Below are positions 53,601-61,988 of a DNA stretch of 64,000 nucleotides, piece by piece. Position numbers and translations under genes: made by a program. The notes beneath the pieces were generated by a model. The model was not told where the DNA came from, made no database searches, and saw nothing but the letters and a program-made list of their open reading frames with translations. The stretch's first letter is position 1, and each line of letters begins with the position of its first letter. The DNA comes from Sphingopyxis alaskensis RB2256 (GTDB lineage Bacteria; Pseudomonadota; Alphaproteobacteria; Sphingomonadales; Sphingomonadaceae): contig NC_008048.1 of the NCBI RefSeq assembly GCF_000013985.1, positions 434,001 to 498,000 of the forward strand, given 5' to 3'.

Positions 53601-54066
53601 CGGCGGGCTGCTCGGCCTGTGGATTACGGGCATGGAAGTGTCGATGCCGGTGTTCATCGGCCTGCTGATGCTGCTCGGCATCGTCGCCAAGAACTCGATC
53701 CTGCTCGTCGATTTCGCGATCGAGGAAATGGACAAGGGCATCGGCAAGACCGCGGCGTTGATTGATGCGGGGCGCAAGCGCGCGCAGCCGATCGTGATGA
53801 CTACGGTTGCGATGGTCGCGGGCATGATCCCGACCGCCATCTCGCTGTCGGGCGATGGCGCCTGGCGCGCGCCGATGGGTGTGGTCGTGATCGGCGGGCT
53901 GATCCTGTCGACCGTGCTCACCTTGCTGATCGTGCCGGCGGGGTTCAGCCTCGCCGACAGCATCGAAAAGCGCCTCGGCCGCTTCTTCTCGCGCAACCTG
54001 CTGACCTACCGACCGGGCGACGACACGCGGCCGCATGGCGCAGCGGCTCCCGAACCGGCGGAGTGA
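50650..54066 (+). CDS. RND-family efflux permease (AcrB/MexF-like)
   Basis: Protein of 1138 residues; this family is usually 1020-1070, and extra length is found between residues 500 and 620 (a soluble insert and added hydrophobic stretch). It has the twelve-span plan with two large periplasmic loops. Conserved features include VSQPGAAPTELETQVTQRVE, LALSLVAGVLVDDAIVEIENI with the proton-relay acidic pair, and a C-terminal GIVAKNSILLVDFA. It lies 41 bases after the adaptor gene, forming one operon. The substrate is not predictable. Confidence 0.95.
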   Translation: MSFRNISAWCIRNPVPPIVLFVLLLLAGLVSFNRMDVNDNPDVEFPAVRVVVSQPGAAPTELETQVTQRVEAAVRGVSGVDEMSSYVNEGSSITNVQFAIGTPIDRAYNDVNQAISQIRSDLPDGILEPQVVRVDIAGGPITYFAVEATDMTLEQLSWFVDNTVAKELLSIPGMSQVRRSGGVDREIRVILDPARMQSYGLTASQVNQQLRQVNVNAAGGRTEIAGSEQAVRVLGNAGSAFQLGETRIAIGNGRTIRLADVAKVTDGYAEQRNLAKIGGRQVLSFSIEKAKGASDVTVHDETMKKLEQIKKANPKVDFTILFTRTEYTKEQYRSSMLAMIEGAVLAVVVVFLFLRDWRATLISALAIPLSAIPTFWFMEMMGFSLNGLSLLALSLVAGVLVDDAIVEIENIVRHMRMGKTAYQASIDAADEIGLAVVATTMSIVAVFLPVALMPGVSGQFFIQFGMTVVFAVLMSLAVARMITPMIAAYFLSAQGEQDHANGPWIDRYERLLSWTLDSSKQKVVKARYEAFPTRLIYFLVPAIVAGLAVAGLTFQYFQPVPAGQDAPNPALHFLLMTPLSAIVAFLVSSLLMILGGALAYAAGMRRFALTNWAKFMLQRAYARLFDHRVWIVGIGVAAFISSLVLFGILPQQFQPTTNSDYSQIRYELPPGSTLAQSETIADQINAILRDDPVVENAFYDVEVGGGNAFLTLKKDRPVTSVEWERSLQPKMAAIPDARVNFQSQSGGFSGRDITFVIGGDDPVALERHARQIVKEMEGLKELRAPRIEGDIPRPEIIVNPRMDLAAELGVTTAALSQTIRIATLGDIDQNAAKFSLSDRQIPIRVLLSEDSRRSLATIENLPVPTSRGTTVPLKAVAEIGFGAGPTELRRYNQTRRIVIGADLAPGLVTGDAQKKIDALPSIKTMPQGIRKVVQGDAKWQAEMLTNFMIAVVSGLLLVFATLVLLYRRFLSPLVNMSSLLLAPLGGLLGLWITGMEVSMPVFIGLLMLLGIVAKNSILLVDFAIEEMDKGIGKTAALIDAGRKRAQPIVMTTVAMVAGMIPTAISLSGDGAWRAPMGVVVIGGLILSTVLTLLIVPAGFSLADSIEKRLGRFFSRNLLTYRPGDDTRPHGAAAPEPAE

Positions 54067-54138
54067 CATGAACGAGGACCGGCGCGGCGACGGGTCGCGC
54101 CGGTTGCAACCTTTGCGCCGGTTCGCCATTTGGTGCGC

Positions 54139-55404
54139 ATGACCAACCTCGCTTCCCGCCGGCCGATTGGCGTCGCCATCCCGGCAAAGCCCTCCAGCAT
54201 CCGTATCGTCGCCACCGGGATGCTCGTCGTCATGGCGATCGTCTTCGTCGGCGCCAAGACCTATCAGGACGCGCATCCGGCGATCGGCTTTGTCCGCGCC
54301 TTTGCCGAGGCAGGGCTGGTCGGCGGGCTGGCCGACTGGTTCGCGGTGACGGCCTTGTTCCGGCACCCGATGGGGCTGCCGATTCCGCACACCGCGATCA
54401 TCCCGCGCAACAAGAACCGCATCGGCGACACGCTCGCGCGCTTCCTGCTCACCAATTTCCTGCTGCCGCGGCTGATCGCGCGCAAGATGCAGGCGGTCGA
54501 TGTCGCGGGTGCGGTTGGAAAGTTCCTGTCCGAACCCGCCGAGGGCGGCGGGCGGCTGCGCCTCGGCGCGTCGCGGATCATCGCTGACGGGCTGGGCGCG
54601 CTCGACCAGCAAAGGCTGGGCGGCATGGTCAAATCGGCAATCGCCGACCGTCTGCGCGAACTCGACGTCGCACCGCTATTGGGACAGGCGTTGCAGGCGG
54701 CGCTTGCCGAGGGGCGCCACCAGCCGCTCCTCGACGCGATGGTCAAATGGGGGTCGAAGACGCTCGAACTCAACGAACATCTGATCCACCAGATGGTCCA
54801 CGACAACAGCAATGCGATCGTGCGTTTCACCGGGCTGGACGAGAGCATCTCGAACCGCATCGTCGCGGGGCTGTCGAAGCTGCTCAGCGAAATGGCGGTC
54901 GACGAGACACATCCGCTGCGCCTCCGCGTCGAGGAGGGGCTCGCCAAGATGGCGCTCGACCTGCAGCACGACCCCGAGGTGAAGGCCAGGGTCGCGCGCG
55001 TGCGCGACGAGCTGCTCGAAAACAAGGCGGTGAAGCGCTGGCTCGACGGATTGTGGGAACAGGGCCGCGCCGCGCTGCTCAAGGCCGCGCGCAACCCCGA
55101 CACGATGCTCGCGGGGCGGATCGGCGAGCTGGTGACGCAATTCGGCGCGATGCTGGGGGAGGATGTGCATATCAAGCGCACGCTCAACCGCTATGCGCGG
55201 CGCGCGGTGGTCGGCATGGTCGACAGCTATGGCGAGGCGGCGCTGAAGCTCGTATCGGACACGATCCGCGGCTGGGATGCCAAGACGATCACCGACCGGC
55301 TGGAAAATGCGGTCGGCGACGATCTGCAATATATCCGCATCAACGGCACGCTCGTTGGGGGGCTGGTGGGGGTGGCGATCCACACGGTCGATGTGCTGAT
55401 CTAA
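54139..55404 (+). CDS. DUF445-family membrane-associated protein
   Basis: Protein of 421 residues from the ATG at 54139. The pattern AFAEAGLVGGLADWFAVTALFRHPMGLPIPHTAIIPRNKNRIGDTLARF is the signature of DUF445 (YjiN-like). One membrane segment is near the N-terminus and another at the C-terminus (GTLVGGLVGVAIHTVDVLI); between them is long helical sequence. Function is unknown. Its end overlaps the convergent epimerase gene by four bases. Confidence 0.9.
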   Translation: MTNLASRRPIGVAIPAKPSSIRIVATGMLVVMAIVFVGAKTYQDAHPAIGFVRAFAEAGLVGGLADWFAVTALFRHPMGLPIPHTAIIPRNKNRIGDTLARFLLTNFLLPRLIARKMQAVDVAGAVGKFLSEPAEGGGRLRLGASRIIADGLGALDQQRLGGMVKSAIADRLRELDVAPLLGQALQAALAEGRHQPLLDAMVKWGSKTLELNEHLIHQMVHDNSNAIVRFTGLDESISNRIVAGLSKLLSEMAVDETHPLRLRVEEGLAKMALDLQHDPEVKARVARVRDELLENKAVKRWLDGLWEQGRAALLKAARNPDTMLAGRIGELVTQFGAMLGEDVHIKRTLNRYARRAVVGMVDSYGEAALKLVSDTIRGWDAKTITDRLENAVGDDLQYIRINGTLVGGLVGVAIHTVDVLI

Positions 55405-56189
55405 AGGCTGGCGAGCCCCTCGCGAAAACTCGGATAGCGCGGTCTCCACCCCAACAATCGCTTCGCCTTGCCGTTTGCCACGCGGCGGTTTTCGGCATAG
55501 AAGGCGCGCGCGGCGGGCGACAGGCCCGCTTCGTCGAGCGACTGCATCGGCGGCAGCGGCGCGCCGAGCATGGCGCAGCCCCATTCGACGAGGCGGTTCT
55601 GGTGGCAGGGTTCGTCGTCGGCGAGGTTATAGACGCCCGCGGGGCCGCGGAACGACGCAATGATGCCGCCCGCAATGTCATCGACATGGATGCGGCTGAA
55701 CACCTGGTCGGGCAGGGCGATGCGGTGCGCGCGGCCTTCGGCGATGCGATCGAGAATCGAGCGGCCGGGGCCATAGATGCCGGGCAGGCGAAAGACGCAC
55801 ATGTCGCCGCGCAATGCGCTCCATGCGGCGTCGGCGGCGTTGCGCCCGGCGCGGCGGCCCCGGACGGGTGCGCTTTCGTCGACCCAGGCGCCGCCCGCAT
55901 CGCCATAGACGCCGGTTGAGGACAGATAGCCCGTCCAGGTTGCGGGGGCGAGCGCGATCGCCTCGCCATAGCGTGCGAGCACCGGGTCGGCTTCGCCCGC
56001 GGGCGGAACTGACGACAATATGTGCGTCGCGGTGCGCAGCGCGGCGAGCACGGCGGTCTCGTCACCGAAGGCGATGCTGTCCGCGCGACCGTCGCGCGTC
56101 GTTCCCGTCACCTCCCAGCCGCGCGCGCGCAGCCGCTCGGCGAGGTGCCCCGCCGCATAGCCCATCCCGAAAATCAGCATCCGTGCCAT
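55401..56189 (-). CDS. NAD(P)-dependent epimerase/dehydratase-like protein (YeeZ type)
   Basis: Protein of 262 residues. Rossmann start MLIFGMGYAAGHLAERL (GxGxxA), the SSTGVYGD segment and IHVDDIAGGI are typical of the atypical extended SDR group that includes YeeZ. The usual YxxxK is not evident, which suggests the atypical subgroup. The sugar or other substrate is unknown. Confidence 0.82.
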   Translation of the reverse strand: MARMLIFGMGYAAGHLAERLRARGWEVTGTTRDGRADSIAFGDETAVLAALRTATHILSSVPPAGEADPVLARYGEAIALAPATWTGYLSSTGVYGDAGGAWVDESAPVRGRRAGRNAADAAWSALRGDMCVFRLPGIYGPGRSILDRIAEGRAHRIALPDQVFSRIHVDDIAGGIIASFRGPAGVYNLADDEPCHQNRLVEWGCAMLGAPLPPMQSLDEAGLSPAARAFYAENRRVANGKAKRLLGWRPRYPSFREGLASL

Positions 56190-56235
56190 CGCGCGCCTTA
56201 TTGCGCGTCGGCGCCGCGATGCCTAGACCGAACGC

Positions 56236-58830
56236 ATGACCGACGCCTCCTCGACCCCCGCCATTCCCGTCACCATCCATCGCGGCGACTATCGCCCGCC
56301 CGAATGGCAGGTGCCCGACGTCGCGCTCGATTTCGCGCTGGGGATCGAGGAAACGCGCGTTTCCGCGGCGTTGTCGGTCCAGCGCACCACGGATGGCCCG
56401 GCGCCGCTGCTGCTGCGCGGCGACGGACTGACCCCGGCGGCGGTGCGCGTCGATGGCGAGGTCTGGAACGACTGGCGCATGGACGGTAGCGACCTGATCG
56501 TCGACCTGGGCGAGCGGACGGCGGCGGTGGTCGAGATCGACACGGTCGTCAACCCCGCGGCGAACACGCAGTTGATGGGGCTTTATGCGTCGAACGACAT
56601 GCTCTGCACCCAGTGCGAGGCCGAAGGGTTCCGCCGCATCACCTTTCACCCCGACCGCCCCGACGTGCTGAGCCGCTACCGTGTGCGGATGGCGGGGGAC
56701 AAGACCCGCTTTCCCATCCTGCTGTCGAACGGCAATTGCATCGACCGCGGCGAGGGTGACGGCGGAACGCACTGGGCGCTGTGGGAAGACCCGTGGCCCA
56801 AGCCTTCCTATCTGTTCGCGCTCGTAGCGGGCGATCTGGTAGCCAACCGCGACAGTTTCACGACCATGTCGGGGCGCACGGTCGAGCTGGGCATCTGGGT
56901 GCGCGCGGGCGACGAGGATCGCACGGGCCATGCGATGCAGGCGCTCAAGAACAGCATGAGATGGGACGAGGAGGTTTATGGCCGCGAATATGACCTCGAC
57001 CTGTTCAATATCGTCGCGGTTGGCGATTTCAACATGGGCGCGATGGAGAACAAGGGGCTCAACATCTTCAACACCCGCTATATCCTCGCCGATCCCGACA
57101 CCGCGACCGACATGGACTATGACGGGGTCGAGGGCGTCGTCGCGCATGAGTATTTCCATAACTGGTCGGGCAACCGCGTCACCTGCCGCGACTGGTTTCA
57201 GTTGAGCCTGAAGGAAGGCTTCACCGTCTATCGCGATCAGTGTTTTTCGGCCGACATGGGATCGGCGGCGGTGAAGCGGATCGAGGACGTGCGCCTGCTC
57301 CGCGCCGCGCAATTCCCCGAGGATGCCGGGCCGCTTGCCCACCCGATCCGCCCCGATAGCTTCCAGGAAATATCGAACTTCTACACCGCGACCGTCTATA
57401 ACAAGGGCGCCGAGATCATCCGGATGATGGCGACGATGGTGGGGCCGGAACGGTTCCGCAAGGGCACCGACCTTTATTTCGAGCGCCACGATGGTGAAGC
57501 GGCGACGTGCGAGGATTTTGTCCGCGCGATCGAGGATGGCGCGGGCATCGACCTTCAGCAGTTCCGCCGCTGGTACGAACAGGCGGGCACGCCGCGACTC
57601 AAACTGTCGCTCGTCGAGGAGGCGGGGCAGTGGTCGCTCGACATCGTGCAGACGGTGCCGCCGACGCCGGGCCAGCCCGAAAAGCAGCCGATGATGATGC
57701 CACTGCGCCTCGCCGCCTTCGCGATGGACGGCAGCGGCGCACATCTTGCCGACACGTTGGTGACGATCAGCGGGGCGACGCAGCGGATCGCGCTCGGTCG
57801 CTTTGCCGTGCGCCCCGCGCTGTCGGTCAACCGCGGCTTTTCGGCGCCGGTCATCGTCGATTTCGCGCGCGCGCCGGGCGAGCTCGCGTGGCTCGCGGCG
57901 CATGACGACGATCCCTTTGCGCGGTACGAGGCGCTCCAGCAATTGATGCTCGATACGCTCGTTGCCGCCGTGTCGGGCAAGGATCGCGACCCGCAGACGG
58001 TGATCGATGCGGTGGCGCAGACGCTGTCGGGGCGCGCCGCGGACCCCGCCTTCGTCGCCGAGGCGGTGCTGCTGCCGAGCGAGGCGTTCATCGGCGACCA
58101 GATGCTGACGGTCGATCCCGACGCGATCCGCCGCGAGCGGTTGGCGTTGCAGGCAGCGATTGGCGCCGCGCTCGAAAGCGAATGGCGCGCGATCCTCGAC
58201 GGTGCGGCGCCGCCCGCGACCGACCTGTCGCGCGGCGCCAAGGGCGGGCGGCGGCTGCGCGGCGTCGCGCTCGCCTATCTGGCCGCGACGGGCATGGATG
58301 ATGCCGCCGCGCTGGCGTTCCGGGTCTTTTCGCAGGCCGACGGGATGACCGAGCGGCAGGCCGCGCTCGCCACGCTCGCGCATGGCGACAGCGACGAACG
58401 CGCGCATGCGCTGGACATTTTCTATCAGCGTTATCGCGACAATCCGCTCGTGCTCGACAAATGGTTCCAGGTGCAGGCCTGGTCGGTGCGACCCGACACG
58501 GTCGACGCGGTGCGCGCGCTGGCGCAGCATCCCGACTTCACGCTGACCAACCCCAATCGCGTGCGCGCGCTCTATGGCGCGCTGACCGGCAATCAGGCGG
58601 CGTTCCACCAGGCCGATGGCGCGGGATACCGGCTGATTGCCGACCTCGTCATCGCGCTCGACCCGAAGAACCCCCAGACCGCGGCGCGCATGATCCCGCC
58701 GCTCGGCCGGTGGAAGCGCTTCGACGAGCGGCGGCAGGCGCTGATGAAGGCCGAACTGGAGCGGATATTGGCCCAGCCCGGCCTGTCGCGCGACACCACC
58801 GAACAGGCGTCGAAAAGCCTGCTGGGGTAG
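56236..58830 (+). CDS. pepN: Aminopeptidase N (M1 family)
   Basis: Protein of 864 residues, standard for the proteobacterial enzyme. It has GAMEN at 268-272 and the zinc motif HEYFHNW starting at residue 304, with the third ligand Glu in LKEGFTVYRDQ. It removes N-terminal residues from peptides in the cytoplasm. It is divergent from the epimerase gene, with a 46-base gap. Confidence 0.97.
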   Translation: MTDASSTPAIPVTIHRGDYRPPEWQVPDVALDFALGIEETRVSAALSVQRTTDGPAPLLLRGDGLTPAAVRVDGEVWNDWRMDGSDLIVDLGERTAAVVEIDTVVNPAANTQLMGLYASNDMLCTQCEAEGFRRITFHPDRPDVLSRYRVRMAGDKTRFPILLSNGNCIDRGEGDGGTHWALWEDPWPKPSYLFALVAGDLVANRDSFTTMSGRTVELGIWVRAGDEDRTGHAMQALKNSMRWDEEVYGREYDLDLFNIVAVGDFNMGAMENKGLNIFNTRYILADPDTATDMDYDGVEGVVAHEYFHNWSGNRVTCRDWFQLSLKEGFTVYRDQCFSADMGSAAVKRIEDVRLLRAAQFPEDAGPLAHPIRPDSFQEISNFYTATVYNKGAEIIRMMATMVGPERFRKGTDLYFERHDGEAATCEDFVRAIEDGAGIDLQQFRRWYEQAGTPRLKLSLVEEAGQWSLDIVQTVPPTPGQPEKQPMMMPLRLAAFAMDGSGAHLADTLVTISGATQRIALGRFAVRPALSVNRGFSAPVIVDFARAPGELAWLAAHDDDPFARYEALQQLMLDTLVAAVSGKDRDPQTVIDAVAQTLSGRAADPAFVAEAVLLPSEAFIGDQMLTVDPDAIRRERLALQAAIGAALESEWRAILDGAAPPATDLSRGAKGGRRLRGVALAYLAATGMDDAAALAFRVFSQADGMTERQAALATLAHGDSDERAHALDIFYQRYRDNPLVLDKWFQVQAWSVRPDTVDAVRALAQHPDFTLTNPNRVRALYGALTGNQAAFHQADGAGYRLIADLVIALDPKNPQTAARMIPPLGRWKRFDERRQALMKAELERILAQPGLSRDTTEQASKSLLG

Positions 58831-58989
58831 GGCGTTCGGGGGGGGGTGAGCTAGCGAAGCTTGGAGAGGGGGACACCGCCAGTCCCCTCTCAACTCCGGC
58901 TAGCCAGCAAGCTGGCAAGCCTGCGTATCTCTCCCCTGAAGGGGAGAGAGCCACTATGTCCGCAACCGGTCGAAACCGGCCCTCGCGGC
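58831..58989. repeat. Intergenic repeat with palindrome between convergent genes
   Basis: CTCTCCCCTGAAGGGGAGAG (about 58931-58950) is a near-perfect hairpin; GCTAGCCAGC / GCTGGCAAGC gives a second one just before. The stretch lies between convergent genes and could terminate both, but it lacks a clean T-run. Confidence 0.5.
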
Positions 58990-59310
58990 TCAATTCGCGG
59001 CGAAGAGCTTGGTTCCCGCAACCCCGACGACGATCAGCACCATGAAACCCGCCTGCATCGGACTGATCTTCTCGCCGAACAGGATCGTTCCGCCGATGAT
59101 CACGCCGACCGCGCCTAGCCCGGTCCAGATGGCATAGGCCGTGCCCGCCGAGATTTCGCGCATCGCAAGCGCGAGCAGCGCCATGTTGAGGAAGCTGAGC
59201 GCGATCGGCACGATCGACGCCTGCCATGTGCCGAGCGTCGCGGCCCATTTCAGGCTGAGCGCCCAGCAGATTTCGGTGAAAACGGCGATGGCGAGGATGA
59301 TCCATCCCAC
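58990..59310 (-). CDS. Small multidrug resistance (SMR) family transporter, Gdx/SugE-like
   Basis: Protein of 106 residues with four membrane segments and the invariant Glu13 (FTEICWALSLKW). The WALSLKW variant and G-rich third helix fit the guanidinium exporter (Gdx, formerly SugE) subgroup better than EmrE. It acts as a dual-topology dimer. I looked for a guanidine riboswitch upstream and did not find one. Confidence 0.88.
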   Translation of the reverse strand: MGWIILAIAVFTEICWALSLKWAATLGTWQASIVPIALSFLNMALLALAMREISAGTAYAIWTGLGAVGVIIGGTILFGEKISPMQAGFMVLIVVGVAGTKLFAAN

Positions 59311-59421
59311 GGGCGCGTCCTTTCGGGTCGGCGGGCTCGTCGAGAAGGCGCGGGCCGGAAACCCGAAAGAGGCCGCGCGCGCCGGGGCTGATAGGCCGCC
59401 AGGCGGACGCTGGCAAGCCCG

Positions 59422-60351
59422 TCAGCCGCCGGTGAGGAAGGCGATGAGGTCGCCGTTCAGCCGCTCGACATGCGTCAGCGGCAGACCGTGCGGCGCGCCT
59501 TCGTAAACCTTGAGCGTCGCCTGCGGCAGCAGCGCCGCGGTCGCCTGCGCGGTGAGGGCGAGCGGCGCCGAGACGTCGCGGTCGCCATGGATCAGCAATG
59601 TCGGCACATTGATTTGCCGCACGTCGGGACGAAAATCGGTCGCGAAATTGGCCGCGGCCAGCTGTGCGGCGCCCAGCAGCGACGTCGACATCATCATATT
59701 TTGCCCCCAACGGATCATCGCGGGCGAGGTGTCGGGGGTGAAGAAGGGCGGCGTATTCACCTCGATCCAAGCCGGGAAATCACGCGCGAGAAGCGCCGCG
59801 CCCTCGGCAAGTAGCGCCGGATCGACCCCCGCGGGATTGTCGGGGCTTTTCATCAGGAAGGGCGTGATCGTGCCGACCAGCACGACGCGTGCGATGCCGC
59901 CGCCGCCGTGCCGCGCGAAATGGCGCGCGACCTCGGTTCCGCCCATCGAATGCGCGACGACCGTCACGCCGCCGAGACCCAGCGCGTCGATCACCGATGC
60001 CAGATCGTCGGCGAGCGTATCATGGTCATAACTGCGCCCCGGATCGGCCGACCGCCCGTGCCCGCGCCGGTCATAGGCGACAGCGCGATAGCCCTGGCGT
60101 GCGACGGCCAGCATTTGATAGCCCCAGAAATCCGACGGCAACGCCCATCCCGACAGGAAGAGCACCGGCGATCCCGCGCCCCAGTCGCGCACGAAAAGCG
60201 AGGTTCCGTCCTTCGCCGCGACGTAGCCTTCGGCGGGGGGGCTTGCTGCGGTTTCGGCTGCGCGGCTCCGGCGGGGGGCAAGGGTTATTGCTCCCATAGC
60301 GGCAAGCGCCGCGGCCGAGATGATCTGGCGTCTGTCCATCGGTGCCTCCAT
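59422..60351 (-). CDS. Exported alpha/beta-hydrolase (esterase/peroxidase-like)
   Basis: Protein of 309 residues, MEAPMDRRQIISAAALAAMG; the Arg-Arg and hydrophobic stretch look like a Tat-type signal. If the second Met (60339) is used, 305 residues. The catalytic set is VVAHSMGG with Ser, an acid at HGDRDVSAP, and a late His in APHGLPLTH. It resembles arylesterase/non-haem haloperoxidase-like hydrolases. The substrate is unknown. Confidence 0.85.
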   Translation of the reverse strand: MEAPMDRRQIISAAALAAMGAITLAPRRSRAAETAASPPAEGYVAAKDGTSLFVRDWGAGSPVLFLSGWALPSDFWGYQMLAVARQGYRAVAYDRRGHGRSADPGRSYDHDTLADDLASVIDALGLGGVTVVAHSMGGTEVARHFARHGGGGIARVVLVGTITPFLMKSPDNPAGVDPALLAEGAALLARDFPAWIEVNTPPFFTPDTSPAMIRWGQNMMMSTSLLGAAQLAAANFATDFRPDVRQINVPTLLIHGDRDVSAPLALTAQATAALLPQATLKVYEGAPHGLPLTHVERLNGDLIAFLTGG

Positions 60352-60438
60352 CGTTTGATCGAGGCTTCTTATTGCACCATGCGAGCCGGAGCGATTACGT
60401 CGGACGTAATCGAAACCGCTACGACCGCGGCGGCCTTG

Positions 60439-61050
60439 CTATTCGCCGAGCCACGCCGCGACGTCGAGCGCGACGCGGTTGGCGGCGCGGGTCAACGCCT
60501 CGCCGACGGGTTTCGCCTCGACCTTGCCGCCGATCGGCTCGCGCGTCTCGAAGCGGCGCTGGGTGACCGTCTTGCCCCCTGCCGACACGAGCATCGCCTG
60601 ATAGACGACGAGGGCCTCGTTCGACCGCGCATCGACGCCGAACTCCATGAGCTGCCCGGCGAGCTGCTCGCCAGGTGCGGTCAGATATTGCCCCTCGTCG
60701 AGCACGACGCGCGACGTGCGCGCGGCGACGGTTTCGGACACGAGCCGCTGGAACAGGCGCTGCGGCGCCTCGACCCATTGTGCATCCTGGACATAGGCGA
60801 TGCTGGCATCGTCCTGCTGCACCGGGATGCGCGTCGTGCGCAGCTTTTGCGGCGCCGTCGGGATCAGGATGGTCAGCGTCGCGGCGTCGGCGGCGGTGCG
60901 GGCGGTCCCCGTCGCGGGCGCGGCGTCGGGATCGAGCGTCAGCAGAAAGGGCGGCGGCTTGCCGCCGAGGCTGAAGCACGCCGAAAGCGTTGCCGCGCCG
61001 AGGAGGGCAAGCAGGGGGGTGCGGATGCGGCGAATCATGGCGGTCCTCAT
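60439..61050 (-). CDS. PqiC-like ABC-transport auxiliary lipoprotein
   Basis: Protein of 203 residues with a lipobox (LLALLGAATLSAC). The mature part matches the PqiC/YmbA-type auxiliary lipoprotein (ABC_trans_aux): FLLTLDP, then LTILIPTAPQKLRTTRIPV and WVEAPQRLFQRLV. Last of four coupled genes: its ATG overlaps the mlaD stop by four bases. It is probably outer-membrane anchored and the periplasmic end of a lipid transport bridge. Confidence 0.88.
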   Translation of the reverse strand: MRTAMIRRIRTPLLALLGAATLSACFSLGGKPPPFLLTLDPDAAPATGTARTAADAATLTILIPTAPQKLRTTRIPVQQDDASIAYVQDAQWVEAPQRLFQRLVSETVAARTSRVVLDEGQYLTAPGEQLAGQLMEFGVDARSNEALVVYQAMLVSAGGKTVTQRRFETREPIGGKVEAKPVGEALTRAANRVALDVAAWLGE

Positions 61051-61988
61051 TCCTTGTAATCGGGGAGCTTGCTGCCACCGAGCACCGCGCCCGCGCCCTG
61101 CTGGTCGAGCTTGTCGGTCAGGCTGGAGAGCGAGGCCGAGGTGCGGCGAAGGTCGCGGATCAGCGCATTGGCTTCGGGGATCGTCGTCTCGCTGAAGGTT
61201 TTGAGGCCGGGCCGCGCGTCGGCGATCGCGCCTTCGAGCGTCTTCATCGAGGCGTTCGCCGATTTGAGCGTGTCGCGCAGATTGGCCATCGCAGGGTCGA
61301 CGTTGCGGTCGATCGTCCCCTGCGCCGCGGCCGCGAGATTGCCGATCTGCTCGGCGGCGATCCCGGTCTGCTGGATCGCGATCCGCGTGTCGGCGAGCGC
61401 GCGCTCGATCGCGGGGCCGTTGCGCGCGAGGATCGCGGTCGACGCCTCGACATTGTTGAGAATGCCGCGGATGCTCGCCTGATTCTCGTCGTCGGCCAGC
61501 TCGGCGAGCCGCTCGGTGAGCGTCGACAGCCGCTGGAGCAGTTGCGGCGCGGTGTTGAGTATCTCGCCGAGCCCGCCAACGCGCGTCGGGATCACCGGCT
61601 TGCCTGCCGGCCCCTTGTCGGTAATCGGCGGTGCGCCCTTGACCGCGCCGTCGAGCGAGATTTGCGAGACGCCGGTGAAGCCGACGCCCTCAAGCGCGGC
61701 GGTCGTGCCTTGCAGGACGGGTACGCCTTCATTCACCTCGATCCGCACGCGGACGAATTGCGGATCGTCGGGCCACAGTGCGATCTCGCGCACCTGTCCC
61801 GACGGCACACCCGAAAATTGCACCTGCGCGCCCTTGTTCAGCCCGTCGACCGATTGTTTGAAGAAAATGTCATATTCGCGCTTCGCCCCGCCGCTGTCGT
61901 TCGCCAGCCAGACGACGAAAAAGGCGAGCGCGGCGGTGAAAAGCAGCACAAAGGCGCCGACGAGGATGTTGTTCGAGCGAGTTTCCAT
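61047..61988 (-). CDS. MlaD/MCE-domain lipid transport protein
   Basis: Protein of 313 residues from the ATG at 61986-61988 (METRSNNILVGAFVLLF). One N-terminal membrane helix is followed by the MCE domain (residues 38-115: DIFFKQSVDGLNKGAQVQFSGVPSGQVREI) and a long helical tail with Leu-rich heptads (residues 150-300). The tail could form a tube as in larger MCE proteins. It overlaps both neighbours by four bases. Confidence 0.93.
   Translation of the reverse strand: METRSNNILVGAFVLLFTAALAFFVVWLANDSGGAKREYDIFFKQSVDGLNKGAQVQFSGVPSGQVREIALWPDDPQFVRVRIEVNEGVPVLQGTTAALEGVGFTGVSQISLDGAVKGAPPITDKGPAGKPVIPTRVGGLGEILNTAPQLLQRLSTLTERLAELADDENQASIRGILNNVEASTAILARNGPAIERALADTRIAIQQTGIAAEQIGNLAAAAQGTIDRNVDPAMANLRDTLKSANASMKTLEGAIADARPGLKTFSETTIPEANALIRDLRRTSASLSSLTDKLDQQGAGAVLGGSKLPDYKE

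Noticed and set aside
50614..54612. 1332-residue open frame opposite the RND pump gene
   Set aside because: Antisense shadow of a high-GC gene; no start signals, no recognisable motif, and the opposite strand is an unmistakable RND permease.
56062..58893. 943-residue open frame opposite pepN
   Set aside because: Same antisense effect of strong third-position GC; pepN has all catalytic motifs.
59311..59421. Possible guanidine riboswitch before the SMR gene
   Set aside because: The ACGR hairpin loops of guanidine-II or the conserved parts of guanidine-I were not found.
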